Shown here: positions 1 to 7,865 of the stretch, in pieces
How the letters are laid out: the number at the start of each line of letters is the position of its first letter
How positions within the stretch are numbered: position 1 is the first letter of the stretch
Assembly (NCBI GenBank): GCA_021323265.1
Contig: JAJTCO010000002.1
Span: forward strand, 1 to 64,000
DNA length: 64,000 bases
Reading direction: 5' to 3'
Source: Pseudoduganella sp.
GTDB taxonomy: Bacteria > Pseudomonadota > Gammaproteobacteria > Burkholderiales > Burkholderiaceae_D
The notes under the pieces: model-generated
What the model saw: the letters and a program-made list of their open reading frames with translations, nothing else
What the model was told of the DNA's origin: nothing
Database searches by the model: none
Position numbers and translations under genes: made by a program

Positions 1-1
1 C

Positions 2-742
2 GTCACCATCGACGTGCTGGCCAACGACAGCGACATCGACATGGGCGACGGCAAAACGCTTTCCAGCGTCAGCCAGGCAGCCTCCGGCGCCAGCGTGAGC
101 ATCGTGGACGGCAAGATCGTCTATGTCGCCAACGCCGATGCCCACGACCTGCTCAAGGAAGGCGATACGGCAAGCGACAGCTTCACCTACACCATGAAGG
201 ACAGCGCCGGCGCCACCAGCACGGCCACCGTGACGGTGACGGTGACCGGCGTGCGCGACGGCCAGGCCATCATTGGCTCGAACCGCTCGGACGGCAACCT
301 GAACGGCACCGCCGCCGATGAATTGATCGACGCCGGCAACGGCGACGACACGCTCCAGGGCCTGGACGGCGCCGACACCCTGGCCGGCGGCAATGGCAAC
401 GACATCCTGTTCGGCGGCCAGGGAATCGACACCCTGTATGGCAACAACGGCCAGGACGTGCTCGATGGCGGCATGGGCGACGACCAGCTCTACGGCGGCG
501 CTGGCAACGACAAGTTCATCATCGGCGCAAAAGCCGGCAAGGACACGATCTGGGACTTCAAGCCGCAGAACGACGTGATCCAGCTGAACCTGCAGTCGGC
601 ATCGAACTTCGAAGCGCTGCGGCAAAGGGCAAGCGAAGTGGACGGCAAGGTGATATTCGACCTGGGGGACGGCGCATCCCTGACCCTGGTCGGCGTATCG
701 CTTTCGGCGCTCACCAGTGCGCATTTCCATTTCGCCTCTTGA
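2..742 (+). CDS. C-terminal part of an RTX / type I-secreted adhesin (partial)
   Basis: The reading frame is open from the window edge, so the gene begins upstream. About the first 80 residues look like a cadherin/VCBS-type beta-sandwich repeat, ending in an SFTYTMKDSAG and TVTVTVTGV pattern. Residues about 90-165 then hold several glycine/aspartate nonapeptide RTX repeats (GGNGNDILFGG, GGMGDDQLYGG, GGAGNDKF) that bind calcium in this family. The last 60 residues, after a DFKPQNDVIQL motif, look like the C-terminal export signal of type I secretion substrates. The role is inferred as a large secreted or surface-bound adhesin. The substrate-binding part and any secretion genes lie outside the window. 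The stop is only 16 bases before the next start, so both genes could be on one transcript. Confidence 0.85.
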   Translation, partial: VTIDVLANDSDIDMGDGKTLSSVSQAASGASVSIVDGKIVYVANADAHDLLKEGDTASDSFTYTMKDSAGATSTATVTVTVTGVRDGQAIIGSNRSDGNLNGTAADELIDAGNGDDTLQGLDGADTLAGGNGNDILFGGQGIDTLYGNNGQDVLDGGMGDDQLYGGAGNDKFIIGAKAGKDTIWDFKPQNDVIQLNLQSASNFEALRQRASEVDGKVIFDLGDGASLTLVGVSLSALTSAHFHFAS

Positions 743-758
743 AACCAAAGGTATCCAC

Positions 759-2953
759 ATGACCAATCATTCGATGCGCGCGCAGCATTGGAAGCGCGCG
801 CTGCTGGCCTTGACGCTTTCGGGCCTGGGCGCCCCGGCGCTGGCGCAAACACAGGACACGACCATTGCTTTCGTCTACGACGCGATGGGCAACATCAAGG
901 CCGTGACGCGGCCGCTGGGGCGGGTCAGCAGCTTCCAGTACGACCTGCATACCAGTTGGTGCTGGAGTCGGTCACGACCGCGGCGGGCAGCCTGAATACG
1001 CGCATGACCTACGACAAGCTCGGCCAGCTGGAGTCGGTGATCGACCCGCGCAACCTGGTCACCAGCTACACCACCAGCGGCCAGGGCGAGCGCGTCAGCC
1101 AGAACAGCCCGGACACGGCCGGCAGCAGCTACACCTACGACGAGGCGGGTAACCTTGCCAGCAGCACCGATGCACGCGGCAAGACCACCCGCTACAGCTA
1201 CGACGCCCTGAACCGCTTGGTTCAGGTGAACTACGCCAGCGGCACCCCGACTGTGTATGAATACGACGGCGGCGCCGGCGGCAACCCGGCCGAGATCGGC
1301 AACCTGACCAAGATCAGCGACCAGTCCGGCCACACCAGCTACAGCCACGACCTGCAGCGGCGCCCGCTGACCAGGCGCCAGGTAGTGGCCCACGGCGCCA
1401 GCAGCTTCGAGGCGCGCGTGAGCTACCAGTACGGCACCAGCGGCAACGCCACCGGCAAGCTCGCCAGCATGACCTACCCGAGCGGCAACCGCATCAACTA
1501 CAGCTACGACAGCGCGGGGCGGATCATCTCCCTGACCCTGAACCCGGCGGACGGCAGCGGCGGCACCAACACGCTGACCGAAGTGAGCCTGCTGTCCAAC
1601 ATCGGCTACACCGCCTTCGGCGCCGTGCAGTCCTGGACCTGGGGCATCGGCGCCCTGCCCGGCCTGGGCTATGCGCGCACCTATGACCTGGATGGCCGGG
1701 TCACCAGCTATCCAATCGACGACCAGGGCACCGTGCGCACGGTCAGCTACAACGCGGCCAACCTGATCACCGGCTACACCCACAGCGGCTCGCCGCTGGC
1801 GTCCGGCTTCGACCAGAGCTTTACCTACGACCTGATTGACCGCCTGACCGGCTTTACCCGCGCCGGCGTGACGACGCAGTACAGCTACGACGCCAACGGC
1901 AACCGCACCGCGCAGACCGGCGGCAGCTACGCGATCAGCACCAGCAGCAACCGCCTGGCCAGCGCCACCTTGCCGAACCCGCGCAGCTTCAGCTACGACA
2001 GCGCCGGCAACCGCACCGGCGACGGCACCTTTGCCTACAGCTACAGCGACCAGGGACGGCTGTCGCGCATCAGCGGCAACGGCATGACGCTGGACTTCCT
2101 GTACAACGGCAAGGGCGAGCGGGTGGCCAAGCTGGGCGGTCACCTGCCCGCCGTGTACTATGCCTACGACGAAGCCGGCAAGACGCTGGGCGAGTATGCG
2201 CCGGGCAGCAACAGCAGCGTGGAAATGGTGTACCTGGGCGACCAGCCGGTGGTGGCATTGATGCCCGATGCGCAGTACATGGTGTTTGCCGACCATATCA
2301 ACACGCCGGTGAGCCTGGGCGTGGGCGATGCGATGAACACGCCGTGGGACTGGCGCTCGCGCGATCCGTTCGGTGCGGAAGAGCCGCTCATCATGGTGGG
2401 TGGGCCGGCTTACTTCAACCACCGCTTCCCGGGCCAGATGGCGGATGCGGAGACGGGGCTTTACTACAACTACTTCAGGGATTACGATCCGCAGACGGGG
2501 CGGTATATCCAGAGTGATCCGATTGGCCTTCTTGGCGGGATCAATACTTTCGCTTACGTGGAGAGCTCCCCTCTTAGCAAGAGCGATCCGACGGGGGAAT
2601 TTGTATTCGTTGCGCCGGCAATTCCCTACGTCATTACTGGAGCTACGATAGCATGGCGTGCCTATCGTCTCTACAAAATAGCGAAAACTGCGCAGGCAAT
2701 TGCATCGTCGATTGATGATGAACCAGACGAGTACTGCGCCCCAAAAAGCAAAATGAAGAATCAGCCCAAAGGTGATGGCAGCAATATGCCGGGCGACCCT
2801 CAGGCGCAAAACAGACAGGCTCGTGATGCCGCAAATAAGGCAGGCCTGTCGCAAGCTCAACGCGATCAGTTCCACCACGCCATAACTGGGCAGAACTTCA
2901 GTTATCAAGAGCTGGTAGAGATTGCAAAGAGCATTAAGAACGGGAGCTGGTGA
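759..2953 (+). pseudogene. Rhs/YD-repeat protein with C-terminal toxin-like tail, frameshifted near the start
   Basis: Translation from ATG 759 gives a signal peptide ([18 protein letters not shown], cleavage near ALAQ) and a first YD-type repeat ending FQYDLH at 950. From about 953 the homologous sequence continues in another frame ([12 protein letters not shown]) and stays open to 2953. Restoring one base at 951-952 would join the two. The body has many [13 protein letters not shown] repeats and the conserved Rhs core end ([20 protein letters not shown], then [18 protein letters not shown], about 2475-2598). After the core a roughly 120-residue variable tail follows: a hydrophobic stretch, then a charged region with an FHHAIT segment. 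The tail's base composition is visibly AT-richer than the core. Rhs proteins encapsulate and release such tails as toxins in contact-dependent competition. The toxin activity here is unknown. The frameshift may be real decay or a sequencing error. Confidence 0.8.
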
Positions 2954-3378
2954 TGGTGGGTATCGAGTTAATGGATAAGATTGTTGGGGCCCTGCCCCTA
3001 ACTATTGAAAGCGCCAACCAGTATTTTGGTAGCTTTGTCTGCTTCAACTTAATCGATGCGAATGGTCGAAAATTGACCTTTAGAATATACCTTTGTGATT
3101 GGAAGGATTCCTTTGATAATGAAATAATGGCTGCGTCCAGCATAGATGCAAGATTAAACAACCAGCATTTCGCAAGCCTAAGCGGACGGACGTTGACAGC
3201 AATTTCATTTCCTCAACCAGAAGCTGTGATACTTCTTTTGGATTCAGGCGAAAGGATAAATCTTGAAGCAAATTTTGAAGAGTATGAACGAAACGACGAG
3301 CTCTTCATGATACGTTTTGACGACGGCTATTCGATCGACTACTCTCCCCAATCAGGTTTTCGGAGCGACTTGCAATAA
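2953..3378 (+). CDS. Candidate immunity protein for the upstream Rhs tail
   Basis: The ATG at 2953 shares a base with the TGA of the rhs gene (stop 2951-2953), which implies translational coupling. A GTG three bases upstream is possible but less likely. The product of about 141 residues is acidic, has no signal peptide or membrane segment, and is encoded by AT-rich DNA unlike the flanking genes. No known family was recognised. The immunity role is inferred only from position: a small, compositionally foreign, soluble protein directly behind an Rhs C-terminal tail is the standard layout of toxin/immunity pairs. Confidence 0.6.
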   Translation: MVGIELMDKIVGALPLTIESANQYFGSFVCFNLIDANGRKLTFRIYLCDWKDSFDNEIMAASSIDARLNNQHFASLSGRTLTAISFPQPEAVILLLDSGERINLEANFEEYERNDELFMIRFDDGYSIDYSPQSGFRSDLQ

Positions 3379-3659
3379 GCTGGCGCTAAGCTTAATCGCG
3401 AAAGGGGGAATTTGGGGTTGGACCGACGCACATTTGTCAAAAGCGGGGTGTCCCCGCACCCCATTTGGCATGTACACACATGACGCACGCTGCCGCGAGC
3501 CCTCAAAAGCTCCAGTATGCCATTGAATTTGCGTGGTAAATCGTGGCAGACACTTTGCTGTGCGTAAGCGGCCGCCGATATGTAAGCGTCAAGACAGCAC
3601 CGTCTTGAGGACCGCGCAGCTGTGAGCGATGATGTTCCCAACACCGCTGGGAAGCGGAG
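3379..3659. other. Non-coding junction with one IS66 end
   Basis: No convincing gene lies here; the short open frames lack RBS and coding character. At 3564-3570 and again at 3582-3588 the sequence has GTAAGCG, the start typical of IS66-family terminal repeats, reading inward toward the transposase. The distal IS66 end is therefore placed at about 3564. The stretch 3379-3563 is a leftover from behind the immunity gene. Confidence 0.5.
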
Positions 3660-4857
3660 TTAAATGCCGGCGAGTTTGTCGGTGCAGTTCCAGGGCAAGA
3701 AGTCGTCCACCTGATTCACCGGATGGTCGGCGATATGGGGCAGCACGTAGCGCAGCCAAGCCTCGGGGTCGACACCGTTAAGCTTGGCCGTTCCGATCAG
3801 CCCATACATGGCGGCAGCGCGTTCGCCGCCACTGTCTGCGCCAGCAAACAGGAAGTTGCGACGCCCCAGGGCTACGCCGCGCAGGGCGCGCTCGGCGGCG
3901 GAGTTGTCGATCTCGATGCGGCCGTCGTCGCAGTAGCGCGTCAGCGCCGGCCACAGTTTGAGCGAGTAGAGGATGGCGGCCGCCGTATCGGACTTGCGCG
4001 ACAGCGTAGCGAGCGTGGCGTGTAGCCATCGTTCGAGGTCGTCGAGCAGTGGTCTGGCATGCTGCTGGCGAGCGGTGCACCGCTCGTCGGGCGGCTTGCC
4101 CCGTATGCTGTCTTCAATGGCATACAGCTCGCCGATCCGGCGTAGCGCTTCGGTCGTTAGGGCCGATGGCCGCGCTGCATGCAGGTCATAAAATTTGCGC
4201 CGGGCATGTGCCCAGCACGCAGCTTTGAGCACTTGGCCGCTTTCGTAGATGGCATTGAAGCCAGCATACGCATCGGCCTGCAAGATGCCACTGAAGTTGG
4301 CCAGGTGTGCCTGCGGATGTTCGCCTTTGCGGTCGGGCGTATAGGCAAACCATACAGCTGGCGGTGTGCTGTCGCCGCTGGCACGGTCGTCGCGCACATA
4401 GGTCCAAAGACGCGCCGTGCGCGTCTTGCCGTTGCCTGGCGCCAGTACCGGCAGCGGCGTGTCGTCGGCGTGCAGCTTGGTCGCCGCCAGCACATGCCGG
4501 CGCAAAGCATCAACCAGCGGGCGCAGCAGCGTTCCGGTGCCGCCGACCCAGTTGGCCAGCAAGGCGCGCTCCAGTTCCACGCCTTCGCGCGCGTACATAG
4601 TGCTTTGGCGGTGCAAAGGAATGTGGTCGGCGAATTTGGCCACCAGCACATGCGCCAGCAGGCCAGGGCCGGCCAGGCCGCGCTCAATTGGGCGGCTGGC
4701 TGCCGGGGCCTGCACGATGGCGTCGCAGCACGCGCATGCCAGCTTGGGGCGCACATGGCGAATCACACGGAAGCTAGCCGGCACATATTCCAGCTGCTCG
4801 GACACGCTTTCGCCCAGTTGCTTCAGGTTGCCGCCGCAGGCCGGGCATGCCCCCCGG
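3564..4857 (-). mobile_element. IS66-family element, truncated
   Basis: The left boundary in window coordinates is the GTAAGCG-type terminal sequence at 3564. The element contains the IS66 tnpC remnant and then stops abruptly at 4857, where the IS3-type terminus TGTCAAAATAGTTGTCGCGC starts. No IS66 tnpA, tnpB or second terminal repeat was found on the other side of the IS3 remnant, so the element is a fragment. Confidence 0.7.
3660..4856 (-). pseudogene. tnpC: IS66-family transposase TnpC, 5'-truncated
   Basis: About 398 codons remain of a family usually near 500. The frame starts inside the zinc-finger region ([14 protein letters not shown], then [20 protein letters not shown]) and reads to a complete C-terminus. 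The DDE-type core is visible: [10 protein letters not shown], a second Asp in [15 protein letters not shown], and the Glu in [20 protein letters not shown]. The N-terminal helix-turn-helix and coiled-coil part is missing because an IS3-family element interrupts the gene at 4857. A GTG at 4805 could still start a shortened protein, but it would lack DNA binding, so this is treated as non-functional. Confidence 0.85.
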
Positions 4858-4918
4858 TGTCAAAATAGTTGTCGCGCCGATAGATCTGAGAAAATGGGGG
4901 CGATAACAGGAGTGAGAA

Positions 4919-5398
4919 GTGGCACGGTACGGACAGGAATTTAGAGATAAGGCGGTAGCACGCTTGCTGCCACCCGAGAGCGCATCAATCAAAGAGGTTG
5001 CGTTGGCAATCGGCGTAAGTGAGTCGACTCTGGAGCGCTGGCGCAGTGAGGCGTTGGCGAACCCGGTGCAGCGCCGGGAATGGACGCCGGCAGCGCGGTT
5101 TGAAGCGGTGCTGGCGACGGCGACCATGGATGAAGCCAGCAAGGGTGCCTGGTGCCGAACCAATGGCGTGTATCCGCATGAGCTGGCGGTATGGCGCGAA
5201 CAGGCAATCAATGCGCTGGCCCAGCCTGGCGAGAAGCGTGTGAGCGCCGCCGAAGCCAAGCAGGACAAGCGCCGCATCAAGGAATTGGAGCGCGAGGTTC
5301 GACGCAAGGACAAAGCACTGGCCGAAACCGCAGCCTTGCTGGTACTGACAAAAAAAGCCGAGGCGATCTTCAGCAAGTACAAGGCCGAGGACGAATGA
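4919..5398 (+). CDS. IS3-family transposase OrfA
   Basis: This 159-residue protein has two helix-turn-helix units (about residues 20-45, IKEVALAIGVSESTLERW, and 55-85, KGAWCRTNGVYPHELAVWR). A charged leucine-heptad coiled coil follows (about 105-145, KRRIKELEREVRRKDKALAE), ending LVLTKKAEAIFSKYKAEDE. This is the usual OrfA layout of IS3 elements, where it binds the ends and fuses to OrfB by -1 frameshifting. RBS-like AGGAGTGAGAAG precedes the ATG. The downstream orfB is broken, so OrfA is probably a relic that could at most repress or occupy ends. Confidence 0.85.
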   Translation: MARYGQEFRDKAVARLLPPESASIKEVALAIGVSESTLERWRSEALANPVQRREWTPAARFEAVLATATMDEASKGAWCRTNGVYPHELAVWREQAINALAQPGEKRVSAAEAKQDKRRIKELEREVRRKDKALAETAALLVLTKKAEAIFSKYKAEDE

Positions 5399-5572
5399 TC
5401 GGCCTCGAAGATCGCCAATCTCTGGCCGAAGAAATTAAACAAGCTTGCCAAGCTGGTGCGCGCTTGAACGAGGCATGCGCCGCCGTCGGTCTGAGCGCGC
5501 GCACGCTGCAGCGTTGGCAGGCGTGCGGCGGGTTGGCAAAGGGCGACCGCCGCCCGATGGCAGTGCGTCACC
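5395..5572 (+). pseudogene. IS3-family OrfB, N-terminal fragment
   Basis: The ATG at 5395 overlaps the orfA stop. The first 58 or so residues (MIGLEDRQSLAEEIKQAC, then LSARTLQRWQACGGLAKGDR) match the start of IS3 OrfB proteins. After RRPMAVR near 5570 the homology ends at a junction, and the catalytic rve/DDE domain is gone. The frame stays open to about 6048, but that continuation is a shadow of the Rhs frame. Confidence 0.75.
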
Positions 5573-6503
5573 GCGACGCCAAGCATCCCCACCGCGCCAG
5601 CCACGGTCACGCTTGCAGTCACGGTGACGCCGGATGCCGAACCGGTGGCGGTGACGCAGGTGGAATACGACCTACCAGATCGTCGCGAAGGTCAGCACGA
5701 CCGATGCCAGCAATCCACTGCTGCAATCGGCACCACTGGCGGTTACGGTCGGCAGTGCGCCCGGCGCCGCAACGGCGTACTTCATCCACACGGACCAGCT
5801 CAATACGCCACGCGCCATTACGAACGCGGGCGGTGCCATGGTATGGCAGTGGGATAGTGATCCATTCGGCAAGGACTCCGCAAATGAGCAACCAGCGGGG
5901 CAGCCAGCATTCACCTATAACCCGCGCTTCCCTGGGCAGCAGTTTGACCGGGAAAGCAATTTGCATTACAACTACTGCAATTTGCATTACAACTACTTCA
6001 GGGATTACGATCCGGCGCTGGGGCGGTATGTGCAAAGCGACCCGATAGGGCTTCGCGGTGGCGTTAATACGTTCGGGTATGTGCAAGGAAACCCAATCAG
6101 TTTCGTTGACCCATTAGGCCTCATTAAGATTCCGGGAATTCCAGGCGCGGAAGGTGAGACCTCGGTTCACGCAAATCCAGGCCCCGATGCGACTGATTTC
6201 CGACCAGAACATGGACCGGACCACGTGCATCTGGGCGCAAACGATGGCCCACGAGTTCGAACCAGTGATTTCCACCCTTTCTCAAAGGATGACGCTCTGA
6301 AGATGTCAAGGAAGCAGAAGAAGTTTTGTGAAGGGTTAGCAGAAGCATCAAAGGACAAGATTCGCAAGGCGCAAGAGGCGATTTTTAAGCACGGAAAGAT
6401 CATTTTGCAAATCCAGGCCGGCGGGACGATTTCCATTGCTGCGGCTTGCCGAGCGGATCCGCTTTGGTGTGCAGATCGAATTGAGGAGGGTACTCTGCCA
6501 TGA
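5573..6503 (+). pseudogene. Rhs orphan: Ig-like remnant, core end and variable C-terminal tail
   Basis: From 5573 one frame reads like a bacterial Ig-like strand set (TAPATVTLAVTVTPDAEPVA, then VTQVEYD). Near 5671 it shifts to another frame (YQIVAKVSTTDASNPLLQ, then SAPLAVTVG), so a piece is deleted. That second frame runs on without break into a true Rhs core end: AYFIHTDQLNTPRAITNAGG, then RDYDPALGRYVQSDPIGL and NPISFVDPLGL. A 21-bp unit is tandemly duplicated at 5956-5997, giving NLHYNY twice. The tail after PLGL (about 130 residues, with HGPDHVHLGANDGPRV and a Lys-rich helix) is AT-richer and is a candidate toxin module. There is no start or signal peptide, so this is a displaced rhs tail. 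Confidence 0.75.
5956..5997 (+). repeat. 21-bp tandem duplication in the rhs core
   Basis: Two exact adjacent 21-bp copies (5956-5976 and 5977-5997) each encode the heptapeptide frame of NLHYNY plus one residue. The duplication lies in the normally invariant strand just before RDYDP and keeps the reading frame. Confidence 0.95.
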
Positions 6504-6823
6504 ACAAGAGCGATTTCTTAAGTCTGATGAAGTTCCCAAAGGAATGGTCTTCGCTGAATATGTATCCTGACGAACTATTTCAGTGGCAATTGTCTGGTTA
6601 CCAGCCGGGGCATGAGAGCGGTGCCGAGCATGATCGTAACGGGGCGTTTCATTGGTGGCTGCGAAGAGAACCGTCAAAGATCGAGCTTGAAAATTTGCTT
6701 CGCCTGGCAGCCTTGGATCCAGATACTTTGCTAGGTGATGACTTACGAAAGTATTTTCGAAAGGCATCTGCTTACGATGAGCAGCTGGAGGCGCTAGATC
6801 GAGAGCTATTCATATCCCGGTAA
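6500..6823 (+). CDS. Candidate immunity protein of the second Rhs tail
   Basis: The ATG at 6500 overlaps the rhs-tail TGA in an ATGA, with GAGGAG-like sequence (TTGAGGAGGG) about 12 bases upstream. The 107-residue product is soluble, acidic and Trp-rich (SSLNMYPDELFQWQL, FHWWLRREPSKIELENLL). It has no signal or membrane segment and no recognised family. The low-GC codon use and position make it a likely cognate immunity protein, kept although its toxin gene is headless. Confidence 0.6.
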   Translation: MNKSDFLSLMKFPKEWSSLNMYPDELFQWQLSGYQPGHESGAEHDRNGAFHWWLRREPSKIELENLLRLAALDPDTLLGDDLRKYFRKASAYDEQLEALDRELFISR

Positions 6824-6848
6824 ATCGCCCTGTCTCGGCAGCATCTGA

Positions 6849-6977
6849 CGCGTTTGTGTTACCGGGCATTTTGCCACTGCGGCCCCGACGAAGGATCAGA
6901 TCGCAATGGCGCGCGCGCATGCTCGATCAGCTGGACGTGGGGACTGGCAGAGACTATATAGAATGTGGAAGCGCTGA
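6849..6977 (+). pseudogene. Orphan toxin-tail remnant
   Basis: A short frame without a start reads about 42 residues (including HFATAAPTKDQIAMARAHAR and DWQRLYRMWKR) and stops with TGA at 6975-6977, which overlaps the next ATG at 6977. The composition and the coupled stop/start match the two other tail/immunity junctions in this locus. It is taken as the last piece of a third C-terminal cassette. This is an inference from layout, not from homology. Confidence 0.35.
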
Positions 6978-7201
6978 TGAAAGTACTTTTCTTAACTGTT
7001 TTAATGTGGATTTCAATAATCGGCCTGATTTTGTCGGTGTTAGCGCACGGTTTAACTTCGACGGATCCAGCGATGAAGACGTGGGCTGCCGCCGGGAATG
7101 TAATCTTCGGGCTTGGCCTGCTCACTTCCAGGCACTTTCTTCGAGATAAGAAGGACGAGCAGACGACGGGTGAGTCTGGTATTGAACATGACTTCGATTG
7201 A
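6977..7201 (+). CDS. Small two-helix membrane protein, candidate orphan immunity protein
   Basis: The ATG at 6977 overlaps the stop of the preceding remnant. The product of about 74 residues has two hydrophobic stretches (residues about 3-25 and 36-50) followed by a charged C-terminus (RHFLRDKKDEQTTGE). AT-rich codon use sets it apart from the chromosome core. Inner-membrane immunity proteins typically protect against pore-forming or membrane-targeting toxins, which would fit, but no toxin remains beside it. Confidence 0.5.
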   Translation: MKVLFLTVLMWISIIGLILSVLAHGLTSTDPAMKTWAAAGNVIFGLGLLTSRHFLRDKKDEQTTGESGIEHDFD

Positions 7202-7233
7202 AATAGCCTTGGCGAAACCCAGCTTGGGGTGCA

Positions 7234-7455
7234 GTGCGGATCGAAAATCGCTGTTCCAGGCGGTCTACAGTGGCGCGCGTCACAAAGATCACCGATCCAC
7301 TCGCACGTATTACGGGATACGAGTACGACGCGCACGGCCGCAAGACGAAGATCACCGACGCCAAGAACGGCATCACGCAGTTCGCTTACGACGGCCTCGA
7401 CCAGCTCACAAAAGTAACCGATGCCCGCACCCTGGCCACCACGTACACCATAGAC
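7234..7455 (+). pseudogene. Rhs YD-repeat fragment
   Basis: Roughly 60 residues of typical Rhs repeats are readable (ARVTKITDPLARITGYEYD, then ITDAKNGITQFAYDGLDQL and VTDARTLATTYTID). They belong to the middle of an Rhs protein, not to a tail. The fragment has no start and is cut at about 7455 by the IS5-type remnant. Confidence 0.75.
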
Positions 7456-7860
7456 GCAAGCACCACCTCGCCACCGACGCGCACGGCACGCCGCTCGCAA
7501 TCATCCTGACTGGCGCCAACCGCAATGACGTCACTCAGCTTCTACCTCTGATCGAAGCTCTTCCCGCCATACGTGGTCAGCGTGGCCGTCCTCTGCAGCG
7601 GCCCGACCGCGTGTACGCCGATCGCGGCTACGACCACGACAAGTATCGGCGCCAACTGCATGCCATTCACATCCCGACTGCGATCGCGCGGCGCGGCAAA
7701 CCGCTGGGTGGTGGAACGCACACACGCCTGGCTGCACGCCTTTCGTCGCCTGCGCGTGCGCTTCGACCGCCGCGCTGACACTCACGAAGCATTCATGAAG
7801 CTCGCTTGTTGCCTTATCTGCTGGCGTACGCTTCGACGGGCCGAAACTTCATTTTGAAAC
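7456..7860 (+). mobile_element. IS5-type transposase remnant
   Basis: From 7458 one frame reads KHHLATDAHGTPLAIILTG, then DVTQLLPLIEALPAIRGQRG and YADRGYDHDKYRRQL. Near 7690 the homology moves to another frame: NRWVVERTHAWLHAFRRLRV, then HEAFMKLACCLICWR. These are the middle and end of IS5/IS427-type transposases, including the YADRGYD aspartate and the VVER glutamate of the DDE set. The 5' part is missing, and a stretch between IARRG and RWVVER is deleted with a frameshift. The terminal AT-rich sequence around 7847-7865 is probably the outer end. Confidence 0.75.
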
Positions 7861-7865
7861 TGCTT

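Larger units (their letters stand above)
4858..5572 (+). mobile_element. IS3-family element, 3'-truncated
   Basis: The left end TGTCAAAATAGTTGTCGCGC starts at 4858 and has the TG start expected of IS3-family inverted repeats. Inside are a complete orfA and only the first 60 or so codons of orfB. IS3-type sequence then stops near 5572 and Rhs/Ig-like coding sequence begins. The right terminal repeat and the DDE catalytic domain are missing, so the element cannot move by itself. Confidence 0.75.

Noticed and set aside
1280..2000. Rhs YD repeats as a possible CRISPR-like or satellite repeat
   Set aside because: Repeats are degenerate at DNA level, in-frame and coding; no regular spacer structure exists.
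875..2908. 677-codon open frame antisense to the rhs gene
   Set aside because: Val/Ala/Arg-rich with no recognisable domain; it mirrors the Rhs codons in GC-rich DNA, while the plus strand has clear YD repeats and a core end.
3317..3644. Short open frames on both strands behind the first immunity gene
   Set aside because: No RBS, no coding bias and they cross the IS66 end.
5572..6048. Continuation of the IS3 OrfB frame into downstream sequence
   Set aside because: Homology to OrfB ends near 5570; after that the true coding frame is the Ig-like/Rhs frame and the continuation is Arg/Ser-rich noise.
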